Source: Pseudopithomyces maydicus (Eukaryota > Ascomycota > Dothideomycetes > Pleosporales > Didymosphaeriaceae). From it: 64,000 bases of DNA. The stretch is from NCBI GenBank assembly GCA_026873275.1, contig JANTUC010000012.1, forward strand, positions 392,001-456,000. The letters run 5' to 3'. Numbering within the stretch: the stretch's first letter is position 1; each line of letters opens with the position of its first letter. Of this stretch, positions 35,001 to 44,431 are shown in pieces. The notes under the pieces were generated by a model. That model saw only the letters and a program-made list of their open reading frames with translations. It was not told the origin of the DNA and did no database searches. A program made the translations under genes and the position numbers.

Positions 35001-37666
35001 CCGAAGACACAATGCCCGCCGACCTCAACGACCGTGACATGCCTGGCGGTGCGCCCCCAGTGTCTCCGACCCAATCTGAGCGGTTCCGCGGTCTCAACTT
35101 TGGCCTACCCACTGGCACGGACCCCACCATCGAGTCAATCCCCACAGCCACGGCCCTGGACCCGGCGCCTCCCCAGGCCGAAGAGACGCTGGAACCCAAG
35201 TCGGCCGAGGAGCAGGCCGAGGAGGAGCGCGCCAACGCAGTCCAGCAGGTGCAGAAGCGCTACCGCGTCATCGAGGAGCTCTGCAAGACGGAGCACAGCT
35301 TCTGCGTCGACATGATGGTCGCCCACCAGATCTTCGAGGGCACCTCCAAGGAGATCCTCACAGAGGACGAGCGCAAGCTGCTGTTCAGCAACTGCAAGGA
35401 TCTCGAGAACTTCTCCCACAACCTGTGGAAGTCGCTCAAGGATGCCATCCGCCCCATCGTCAACCAAACCCCACCCGACGACGCGGCAGACAAGCCCTAC
35501 GACGAGTTCATCCACTGCACCCCTGAGAACGACGTCCAGGTCCGCGTGGGCGACGTCATGCTGGCCTTTGCCCCCCGCATGGAGCGCGTCTACACAACGT
35601 ACTATCTCAACTACGACGAGGCCTCCAAATTCATCAAGGCGAACGAGCAGAACCCCGAGCTGCTCGGCTGGGTCATGGCTTGCTTCCAGCACTGCCCGAA
35701 CCTGACCACCGCCTGGAATCTCGAATCGCTCTTGATCAAGCCTGTCCAGCGCCTGCTGCGATACCCGCTTCTGCTAAACGAGCTCATCAGCAAGACCGTT
35801 CCGGACCACCCCGATCTGCCCACCCTCAAGCAGGCCAGCGAGGCTATCAGCGCCATTGCAACACGAATCGATGGCGCCAAGAAGCGACAGGAGACATTAC
35901 GAGCTGCGACGTCCGAAGGCAAGAAACAAAAGAGCAAAGGTGCCAGCGAGCGTAATGTCAAGTCAATCGTCAAAGCTCTGCGGTGGAGCAAGGAGAAGGC
36001 CAAGACACTGCAAGAAGCCGCACTCATCTTCGAGGACCAGGAGTACAACCAAGTCACGCAGAAATTCGGCGGCCACTTCTTCCAGATCCAGATCGTCATT
36101 TCCGACATGGAGACATACTTGCAGTCCATGACAGAATCCACTGTGCAGCTGAACAGCGTAATGCTGGGATTCATAACCGTTTCCGAGACGGGCCCTTCTG
36201 CAAATGCTGAGATGGAAAGCACCTGGCGGCGATGGGCCATGGCACACCTCGATCTGCAGAACAAGGCTCTCGAGGACCACGTAAGTAGTTACATTCCAGA
36301 TAATGTTTGCTCAACTAACACATGGCAGAAAACCGCCGTCAGGGAGCGTGTCATGAAGCCTATTTCTGGCGTATGGGACCAGTGGGTCGGCCCGCAGAAG
36401 CTCATGGAACAGCGCAAGAAGCTTCTGATCCAGTACGCCAAGTACAAGCAGGCGCTTGATCGCAAAGAAAAGGTCGACCCCAAGCTCGAAGAGGTCGCTA
36501 AGAGCTTCATCACGATAAACGATTCTCTCAAGCAGGAGCTGCCCGCGCTCTACGAACTCACAAAGAAGGTCATCCGGCTCTGTTCCACCATCTTCATCGG
36601 CTTGTCGAAGGATTGGTACAAGACTTGCTCTAAGAAAATTCTCCCCCTTCTCGAGCAGGAACCGCAGCATACGACGTCCATCACCTACGACTTCAAGACG
36701 TACCAAGAGCGATTCAGGTCGGACTTCCGCCAGATGGAGCAGACCGCCAAGTCGCTGGCTATCATCAACCATGAGCTCATTAACAGTCTCAGCAACTACA
36801 TGTCGCCCATCCCCATGGCCGATGATGCCTCCTCGCGCAAGTCTTCATCCCGCCGCACCGAGTCTGTCGGCAGCGAGATGTCCCTCATCGATCGTCATGG
36901 TCGCAACCGCAACAGCGGCGGATACAACAGTTCTCGCTCAGGCATGCATTCCTTCGAAGGCCCGTCACGCTCTTCACCCTCCACCGTTTACGGTGCCGGT
37001 TCTGCCCCGCCCATCAGCTACAACAACCACTCCACCACCACATCCAGCGCCGCCTCCTCCATGTTCCGCGAGCGCTCCAGCCACGACCGTCCCCAGGCGC
37101 CCGGCTCCCACACCAGCGACTCCACCGTGACCGGCGGCCGCAACTCCACCTCCGCCGCCCGCGCCGCCTGGAACACCGGCTTCGACGGCAGCTTCGACCT
37201 CGACCCGCACTCGACTGCGTTCGCCGTGCCCGCCTCCATCGGCGCCTCCTTCCTCATGCCTACCCTTACCAACAACACCCACTCCACCGCCTCCTCCGCC
37301 CACTCCCAACAAACCTCCCAGCCGACCTCCTCCCGCTCCCAACCAGGCTCCTCCCGCACCTCCGGCGTCTTCAACTCGGCGCTCCCCATGTCCTCGCGCA
37401 ATTCCACAGAGGAGCTGCCGCCCACGCCGTCGGATCCGGATGAGCCCGAGGTCTTGTTCCTGGCTGCGAGCTTGTTCGAGTTCAACATTGCGCATGATCG
37501 CCGGGAGGGCGGGATCCCGTATCTGGTTTATGTGCCTGGCGAGATTTTCGACGTCATCGGCATGAAGGGCGAGTTGTGGCTGGCGCGGAACCAGGACGAT
37601 CCGTTGAGGACGGTGGGGTGGATCTGGGAGAAGCATTTTGCGCGGATATTGCCCGAGGATGCGTAG
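32079..37666 (+). CDS. DH-BAR-SH3 Rho guanine nucleotide exchange factor (one-base frameshift)
   Basis: Starts at ATG 32079 and runs to 37666 with one 48-nt in-frame intron at 36281-36328. The frame breaks once, at the A5 run 32687-32691. One more A joins KTVARK to VASPAGEKE and gives 1846 residues. The first 1050 or so are disordered and rich in Ser, Thr and Pro. The Dbl-homology (DH) domain follows at about 1060-1260 (RYRVIEELCKTEHSFCVDM; LLIKPVQRLLRYPLLLNEL). A BAR-type helical region lies to about 1550 and an SH3 domain at the end (about 1770-1845; ASLFEFN..GWIWEKHFARILP). The DH domain loads GTP on Rho-type GTPases; BAR binds curved membrane or septins; SH3 binds proline motifs. The order matches Tuba/Gef3-like fungal RhoGEFs acting at the cortex or septum; the exact Rho target is inferred only. 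Confidence 0.93.
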
Positions 37667-38536
37667 CGCTTGTTTGGCTTGTCAAGATATGCATGTATGT
37701 TGGGGGAGGGGCCCCGGGGAGGGAACACGCACGTGGATGGTTCTGGACCTCTCTTCTGGATGTTCTCCCTTTTCTCCTATGTTTTGCCGCTCTTCTTCTG
37801 CTTCTTTTTTTTTTTTACTACTACCAGGCGATCCGGCGTTTGGTGGAGACGCGCGAGCCACGTCGCGGCTCCGCTTGTTTCTATTTTCCATTCCATTCCA
37901 TTCCATGATACCTCACTCTGCGGTCGGAGCCGGAGCCGCGGCTTTCCGACGAAACTACTATGCTACTGCGACTGCGAATGCTACTGCTACTGCGACTGCG
38001 ACTACACGGGACAGAACGAGCAAAAACAGGTCCCAGGACGGCGTTTGGGGGCACATCCTGGATAACTACCACCAACTTTTGTTTTTACGTGGGATCTTCC
38101 GATTCGGACTTCTTTCCTTTTTCCTTCCTTCCCTCCCTCCTTCCCTCCCTGGCTTTTTATCCTCCCCTCATATATCTTCTCTTCTTCTTTTTTTTACCCC
38201 TTCTTCTTCCTCTTCTTCTTCTCTCCTTCCTCCCAGCTCTGTTCTGTTCTGCTCTGCGTTTCTGCTCTGTTCTTTCATATCTTCCTCCGCCTTTCACTTC
38301 GCTGTCGTCGTCGTCGTCGTCGACCGAGCGGGCGAGCGGGCGAGCGGGCATCACGGCATGTATGCATAGGCGAGGCACATGTAATCACGGCTGCATCATG
38401 ATGATGGGAATGGGGAATACGAATTGGGTTGCTACTATATTTTTTCTTCCGCGCTCTGTTTGGCATACCTACATATACATATATATACTTTTGAGGGCTT
38501 TGATTGGGGGAGGGGAGGGGGAGAAGAAAACAGAGA

Positions 38537-38553
38537 GGGAGGGAGGGGAAGGG
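38537..38553 (+). other. Potential G-quadruplex 1
   Basis: GGGAGGGAGGGGAAGGG: four G-tracts with loops of 1, 1 and 2 bases. A further G-rich run (G5-A-G4-A-G5) lies just before it at 38506-38521. Confidence 0.55.
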
Positions 38554-38714
38554 AAATGTAGGGACGGACGGACGGACGTATGTATGTGTGTGCGATTCGG
38601 CAAGGCGGGGTTTCGGGGCAAAATATGATTCTTGTATTGTATAGTAGATGATTGGGATTGATTGATTGCTGGTGGGGAGGGCTTGGGAAGTTCAAAGGGG
38701 AGGGTCTGGATAGC

Positions 38715-38731
38715 GGGGAGGGAGGGAAGGG
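38715..38731 (+). other. Potential G-quadruplex 2
   Basis: GGGGAGGGAGGGAAGGG: nearly the same sequence as the first motif, 178 bp downstream, with loops of 1, 1 and 2 bases. Confidence 0.55.
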
Positions 38732-38759
38732 TCTAGGGAATGGGAAGATTCAAAGTCAA

Positions 38760-39470
38760 TGAGATGTATAACGAATTATATGTGAATCAGTCTTAAGCGA
38801 TGGTCACCGTGAGAGTTTTGTGCGTTTCAATATCATGGGGGCCCCGTGATATAATTATTAAGACATAGAGAGACGCGTCGTGTATTTATGTATTTATATA
38901 AGTTCAAAGAGTCTTTAGCACGTTAAGCGTGGATAGTATAATATTTTAGTAGTGTAGTAAATATGTGGTGGAGCGGGGAAGCTAACGTAGAATTAAATGG
39001 ATAGGATAAGCATATAAGCGCTGCTACGTATAAACACGTGTTATTCTAGAGAAAATATAGTATTTGAAAAGGTGAGGGAGGCAAGACCCTAAACTTAATT
39101 TGAAGATTAGCTTATGATTTGTACATTGCTAAGCTTTGCTTAGGAAATTGTTTTCCAACTGATGAGAAAATGGGAAAGGATGGAACTATTTGAGTTTAGA
39201 TTAGAAACAACAAACTAAAACGTAGATGGAGCGAACTTATGAAGGTAATGTATATGATAGCAAAATATATGGCATGTCGATATTTTGTTGTTACTTAGGA
39301 TGATATTTCGAAAAGCTAAGCTACGGCTGGCGACCTAGTGTAGGATTTATAAAAAAAAGTACAAGTATCATTCAGTTGAAAAATCATGTTTATGCCACTT
39401 CAAAGGTGATCTAGAGGGTAATAAAAAATACTGGTATCATAAATCATAAGCCTATAGACAGTTCAACCCT
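38760..39470. other. AT-rich island between convergent genes
   Basis: About 700 bp rich in A, T and TA dinucleotides, unlike the GC-rich coding DNA on both sides. It holds no gene. It lies between the 3' ends of the RhoGEF and maltase genes. It may be an eroded insertion (for example by RIP) or simply intergenic; sequence alone does not decide. Confidence 0.5.
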
Positions 39471-39549
39471 CCGCTCTATGGCAGGTATATATCATCACCC
39501 CAGCCATCCTGCCCCATCCACACTGCATCCAGCCCTCATCCCCACCCCT

Positions 39550-41477
39550 CTAAGAAAGCAAGTACACCCTCCCCTCCCAAGCCCCCAACTCCCCACCATC
39601 CTCCCTCTCCAAACTCGAAACCAACAACTCCCTCTTCCTCCCCGCCACCTCCCCAGGGACATCCCACGCCTGCGGCTCCCCGTAAAATTGCACACAGCCA
39701 GCGCCTTCCTCCCCATCCACGTCTTCGTGAAAACGAACAACCTCTCATTCTCGACATCCAAGTCGTCAAACTCGCCGTGCACCAGCAGATCGTTGTGCGC
39801 GCGCCGCACCCCCAGCATCTTCTTCCAGAAGCTCAGCACCGAGTCCTTGTCCCCCGCCTGCTGCCGCGCGTTGCACACCTCGGCGTCCTCGAGCGCGCGC
39901 ATCCACGGCGTCGCGCCGCAGTCCGCGGGCGAGAAGCCGTTGTGCGGCGCGGTGGACCACGACATGGGCACGCGGGCGTGGTCGCGCGCGAGGTGCTGGA
40001 GGCTGGCTTTTGCGGCGGCGAGGGCGGCGGGGTCGTTGTGCGAGCGCGACGCCACCATCGCGTAGTAGTTGGAGGAGTCGACGTCCTTGTACTCGGACAT
40101 GTCCCACGAGGCCGGGAAATTCGTCATGCCCAGTTCTTGCCCCTGGTAGATGAAGAGCGTGCCGCTGAGGGCGCACATCATGAGGGAGAGGAGCTTGCCG
40201 CCTGCGGTGCGCTCCGAGGGGGCGTCCGAGGTGAAGCGCGTAATGGAGCGGGCTTGGTCGTGGTTTTCGAGGAAGACGGTGGTCCAGGCGTCGGGGGCGA
40301 GGCGGAGGAGGGATTGCGTGGTGGCGATGGCGCGTTTGAGTTGGGGGAGGGTGTAGTTTTTGGGCGTGGTCTGGAATTTGTAGGGGCCTTGGCCGATGTC
40401 GACGACGTCCTTTGGGTGGGGGTTAGTGGGACTTGGAGAAAAGAAGAGAAAAGAAGAGAAGGGGATGTTGCTTTCTCTCTTTTCTCGTGTCTTGGTGGAA
40501 CGCTTGGTGTAGGGGGTGGTGATGGAGAGGATAAGATGAGGCTGACTTACAAATTGGAACACCATGTTCAGTTGCTTCTCCTTCGCACTCACGTACTTGA
40601 CCACCCGCGACATATCAGGCGTATGCGGACACTCCCCAACGGTCATAGCATCGTACCTCGCCAGCACCTCATTCATCTCCTCGAGGAACTCCCCCATCCG
40701 CGGCCCATTGCAATACTGATACCCCGCAAACTGCCACTCGCTCCCCGGGTCCGTGATCGGCGCATCGACCATCTCGCCCTTGCTATACATGTTCACGGTA
40801 TCGACCCTGAACCCATCGACACCCCGCTCCAGCCAGAACTCCATGGCCGATTTGTAGATCGCCTGGCGGGTCACCGGGTTCTCCCAGTTGAGGTCCGGCT
40901 GCTCGGGGCAGAACAGGTGGAGGTAGTATTCTTGCGTCAGGTCGTCCCACTGCCAGACGGAGCCGCCGAAGTTGCCGAGCCAGTTGTTGGGCGGGCACCG
41001 CTTGCCGTCGACGAAGCGTGCGGGGCGCCAGATGTACCAGTCGCGCTTGGGGTTGTCCTTTGAGCTGCGGGATTCCTGGAACCAGGCGTGCTGGAGACGG
41101 GTATGTCAACATGTGAGACGGTGGTTAAGGGGGGAAGGGGAACGTACCTGATCGCTGGTGTGGTTGACGACGAGATCCAGGATGATCTTCATGCCGCGCT
41201 TATGTGTCTCTGCAATCAGGTTCTCCATGTCCTCGTTCGTGCCGTATGGCGGGTATACCTTCTCGTAGTCTCGGATGTCGTAGCCCATGTCTACCTGCGG
41301 CGAGTCGTACATGGGACATATCCAGATGGTGTCCACGCCGATGGAGCGGATGTAGTCGAGCTCGGAGAGGATGCCATTGAGGTCGCCCACGCCATCGCCG
41401 TTCGAGTCCTTGAAGCTCGCGGGGTAGATCTGGTACACGACGCCGTCCTTCCACCACTTGCGCTCTGTCACCGTCAT
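39550..41477 (-). CDS. GH13 alpha-glucosidase (maltase type), one-base frameshift near the 3' end
   Basis: Exons 41148-41477, 40551-41090 and 39550-40409 on the minus strand; 576 residues once one base is restored. The enzyme hydrolyses maltose and short alpha-1,4-glucans to glucose and has no signal peptide, so it is intracellular. Seen: WWKDGVVYQIYPASFKDSNGDG at the start, DLVVNHTSDQ, nucleophile Asp207 in GFRVDTVN, acid/base Glu263 in TVGECPH and Asp341 in ENHDQARS. Thr208 directly after the nucleophile is the residue found in yeast maltases, whereas isomaltases have Val. Near the end the frame breaks at the four-C run 39678-39681. One more base there gives NFTGEP..AWDVPG and the usual final phrase AWEGRVYLLS, with a stop at 39550. 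Without it, a Gly/Arg-rich tail runs to 39495. It diverges from the permease gene. Confidence 0.93.
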
Positions 41478-41620
41478 GGCCGGAAACGTTGGGATCGTAT
41501 TGGGATGACGAGCAAGGACCAAGAAACGAGCAGGACACGAATAGACTGCAGGAAAGTTTGGAGGATTTCCTGTTTCGAGGTGGACTGACAGTGGTGGCTT
41601 GCTCGAAGGTGTCTTGGACC

Positions 41621-41626
41621 CTTATA
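41621..41626 (-). promoter_or_regulatory. TATA-like box of the maltase gene
   Basis: The minus strand reads TATAAG in GGTATAAGGG, about 145 bp upstream of the maltase ATG at 41477. Confidence 0.5.
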
Positions 41627-41946
41627 CCTCCGCCATAACCCGCCATGGTGGTCGATGGTACCGTTCTCCATCCAACCCCACTGCTTCCCCACGCTCCATC
41701 AGTGTCCCATAGTGGGTGCTCGAGGCCTCGTTGCGGAGTTCCTGCGCCCTTGATTCGTCGACTGTCGGCCGACGGAACCACACGCGTCGTTGAGCTCTTG
41801 GACGACGCGCCCCCAAGAGCTCTCCCATGGGGTCGATAGTCGCACCCCACAGTTCCAAACGTCCGAGTGGCTGTTTCGACTCCACCGTCGTGCATGCAGC
41901 CTCGTCGGACCGACTCCTGTCGAATGAGACGCCGCGCTGGGTTTCT

Positions 41947-41961
41947 CGGGAAGAATCTCGG
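41947..41961 (+). promoter_or_regulatory. CGG-N9-CGG site in the shared maltase/permease promoter
   Basis: CGG at 41947-41949 and CGG at 41959-41961 are separated by nine bases, midway between the two divergent genes. The yeast MAL activator binds paired half-sites nine bases apart in the MAL intergenic region, so this is a fair candidate site for the nearby Zn2Cys6 protein. By chance such a pair is expected about once per 4 kb on each strand, so the support is modest. Confidence 0.4.
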
Positions 41962-42311
41962 TAAGAAATATGATTCGTGTCTCGCGTGAGGGCATGGTTT
42001 CTAGACCAGGATGCGCAACCGTCTGCCGCACATGTGATGAGCACAATTGCTGCTCGTCCCGCGCCTCGCATCACCTCGGACCGAAGATGCACCAATGCCA
42101 GCCGGCGGGCTGCTCGCGACTCGAGCACACTGGTCGCCGCGCATGCCAACCCCAGATCCAACCTCCAGATTGGGACCCGGGATGGCGTGAACGAGGGGAA
42201 GCAAGCCAGGCCCGCGGGCAAGACCTGGGGAAGACCCCCTTCCCGGCGCTAATCCCTGGAACTCACGCCTTCGCTTGGCTGCGCGACATATACACCACGG
42301 TGGGATCTGTG

Positions 42312-42317
42312 TATAAG
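42312..42317 (+). promoter_or_regulatory. TATA-like box of the permease gene
   Basis: TATAAG in GTGTATAAGTAG, about 170 bp before the permease ATG at 42484. Confidence 0.45.
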
Positions 42318-42483
42318 TAGATGAGAGCGTCCCAGCGGTGAGGATCTGCATCGACAGCCCACTCTCCATAAACGAGCTGTCCAGTGAGACGCCTCCGTCC
42401 GAGAGCCTCACAGTGTCGTTCCTACTGTTTGTTTCCACCGAGCCGATTCGCTGTGTTGAGCAGCCCTACACGGTACATTCGCC

Positions 42484-44148
42484 ATGTCGCGGAACAACAG
42501 CATCGCCGTCGACGGCGAGCACCAGCGCCGCATGTCCCTCAACAACGCCGACCTCGCCCAGATCACCCACGATGCCACCAAGGCCACCAAGGCCGAGCAG
42601 CGCATGACCCTCATGGAGGGCATCCGTCTGTACCCCAAGGCCATCGCGTGGTCGGTCCTCCTCAGCGGCGCCATCATCATGGAGGGCTACGACATCAACC
42701 TCATCGCCAACCTGCAGGCCGTGCCGGCATTCAAGCAGAAATTCGGCGTCCGGCTTCCCGACGGGTCCTACCAGGTGACGGCAGCGTGGCAGGCGGGCCT
42801 CACCAACGGCGCGTACGTGGGCGAGATCCTGGGGCTGATGGTCAACGGGTGGATCGCGGAGAAGTACGGGTTCAAGAAGACGATGATCGGGGCGCTGATG
42901 GCGGTCACGGCGCTCATCTTCATCCTCTTCTTCGCCGTCAACATCGAGATGCTGCTCGTGGGGCTGATCCTGGTCGGCATCCCGTGGGGTGTGTTCCAGA
43001 CGCTCACCACGACATACGCGGCCGAAGTCACGCCCGTGCCGCTGCGGCCCATCCTCACCACGTACGTCAACCTGTGCTGGGTGTTTGGCCAGTTCATCGC
43101 GTCGGGGGTGCTCAAGGGGATGTCGGAGCGTCCCGACCAGTGGGCATACCGCATCCCGTATGCGATCCAGTGGATCTACCCGATTCCGCTGATCATCGGT
43201 ATTGCGTTTGCGCCCGAGTCGCCGTGGTGGCTGGTTCGCAAGGAGCGATACGACGACGCGAAGAAGATGGTCCTGCGTCTTGCGTCGCCGGAGAAGAATC
43301 CCGATTTCAACGCCGACGAGACGATTGCCATGTACAAGCACACGAACGAGCTTGAGAAGGCCGTGAGCGAGGGGACGTCGTACTGGGACTGCTTCAAGGG
43401 GACTGATCTGCGGCGAACGGAGATCGCGGCCATGACTTGGTTCACTCAGGCGTGGTGCGGGTCGTCGTTCATGGGGTTCTCCACGTACTTTTTCGAGAAC
43501 GCTGGCCTCGATACGTCGAACGCGTTCAGCATGAGCCTGGGAATCTACGCCATCGGTGCTGTTGGAGTCTTCGTCTCGTGGTGGCTGATGCCGCGAGTCG
43601 GACGCCGCACCTTGTACGTGTGGGGTCTCGTCGCTATGCTGGCTATCTTGCTCGTCATCGGTTTCCTGGGCATTGCCCCCGAGGGAAATACCAGTGTTCA
43701 ATGGGCCGTGGGCGCCATGCTCATCATCTTCACGTTTGTCTACGACGCCACCGTCGGCCCCGTGTGCTACTGCCTCGTAGCTGAGATCCCGTCGTCACGT
43801 CTCCGCCAGAAGACAGTCGTTTTGGCGAGGAACTGGTACAACATTGGATCTATCATCGGCAACATCATGACGCCCCGTATGCTCAACCCATCTGCATGGC
43901 ACTGGGGCGCCAAGTCTGCCTTCTTCTGGGCTGGAACCTGCTTCCTCTGCCTCGTCTGGACATATTTCCGCCTCCCTGAGCCCAAGGGCCGTACCTATGG
44001 TGAACTTGACATCCTCTTCGAGCAACGCGTGTCTGCTCGCAAGTTCAAGGAGACGGTTGTCCAGCAGTTCGAAGAAGACGAGTCGATCACGGAGAAGAAG
44101 CTCGAGGGCGAGAAGACCGCCCACGTGGAGCAGGTCGACTCCATCTAG
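42484..44148 (+). CDS. MFS alpha-glucoside:H+ symporter (maltose permease type)
   Basis: Intronless, 554 residues, starting MSRNNSIAV. It imports maltose or related alpha-glucosides with protons across the plasma membrane. It has the twelve-helix layout of the sugar porter family. The first helix is AWSVLLSGAIIMEGYDINLI, and the loop motif GWIAEKYGFKKTM corresponds to GxxxDRxGRR. PESPWWLVRKERYDDAKKM lies before the central loop, VSWWLMPRVGRRTLYVWG after helix 8, and PEPKGRTYGELDILFE (PETKGRT type) ends the core. The phrase MEGYDINLIANLQAVPAFKQKFG and substrate helix residues resemble fungal MAL permeases, not hexose carriers. The C-terminal tail is charged and lysine-rich, as in regulated sugar porters. 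It shares a promoter with the maltase gene and converges on the Zn2Cys6 regulator. Confidence 0.95.
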   Translation: MSRNNSIAVDGEHQRRMSLNNADLAQITHDATKATKAEQRMTLMEGIRLYPKAIAWSVLLSGAIIMEGYDINLIANLQAVPAFKQKFGVRLPDGSYQVTAAWQAGLTNGAYVGEILGLMVNGWIAEKYGFKKTMIGALMAVTALIFILFFAVNIEMLLVGLILVGIPWGVFQTLTTTYAAEVTPVPLRPILTTYVNLCWVFGQFIASGVLKGMSERPDQWAYRIPYAIQWIYPIPLIIGIAFAPESPWWLVRKERYDDAKKMVLRLASPEKNPDFNADETIAMYKHTNELEKAVSEGTSYWDCFKGTDLRRTEIAAMTWFTQAWCGSSFMGFSTYFFENAGLDTSNAFSMSLGIYAIGAVGVFVSWWLMPRVGRRTLYVWGLVAMLAILLVIGFLGIAPEGNTSVQWAVGAMLIIFTFVYDATVGPVCYCLVAEIPSSRLRQKTVVLARNWYNIGSIIGNIMTPRMLNPSAWHWGAKSAFFWAGTCFLCLVWTYFRLPEPKGRTYGELDILFEQRVSARKFKETVVQQFEEDESITEKKLEGEKTAHVEQVDSI

Positions 44149-44431
44149 AGCGAATGATGTACATGACATGTTTGGATATTTATGTAAAGTGTCAGAATGA
44201 TCTCAATTTCGGCTTCAGCATTTTTTTTTATGATCTGAAATAGACGTCTGTACATGAAATTAGATTTTTAACAAGTTAACCCATCTTCATGCTGCAAATA
44301 TGTATGTATACGGTAGATATTCGTGATGCCCCTTTTTGTACATGATTTCCTTTCCACCCCACAACACCCAATACATATATATATATATATCTTCAGCACC
44401 ACCAAAACGCAAGAAACGAGGAAGAAAACGC

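Larger units (their letters stand above)
37667..38760 (+). other. Pyrimidine-rich then G-rich 3' flank of the RhoGEF gene
   Basis: After the RhoGEF stop there is a long C/T-rich stretch (about 38100-38280), triplet runs (CTACTGCGA type, 37955-38010; CGTCGTCGT near 38305) and GCGGGCGAGCGG repeats. A strongly G-rich stretch follows at 38500-38740. No domain-bearing frame is found. Two runs fit the four-tract G-quadruplex pattern and are listed separately. Confidence 0.65.

Noticed and set aside
36281..36328. Reading the RhoGEF through without an intron
   Set aside because: The 48-nt segment has GTAAGT, a CTAAC branch site and a CAG acceptor, and it interrupts a conserved helix; its length divisible by three hides it.
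39777..41063. 428-codon frame on the plus strand opposite the maltase gene
   Set aside because: It is the antisense of the maltase coding sequence; its Arg/His/Val-rich composition is typical of shadow frames in GC-rich genes.
42466..43701. 411-codon minus-strand frame opposite the permease
   Set aside because: It is antisense to a clear twelve-helix transporter and is rich in Arg, Asp and His with no domain.
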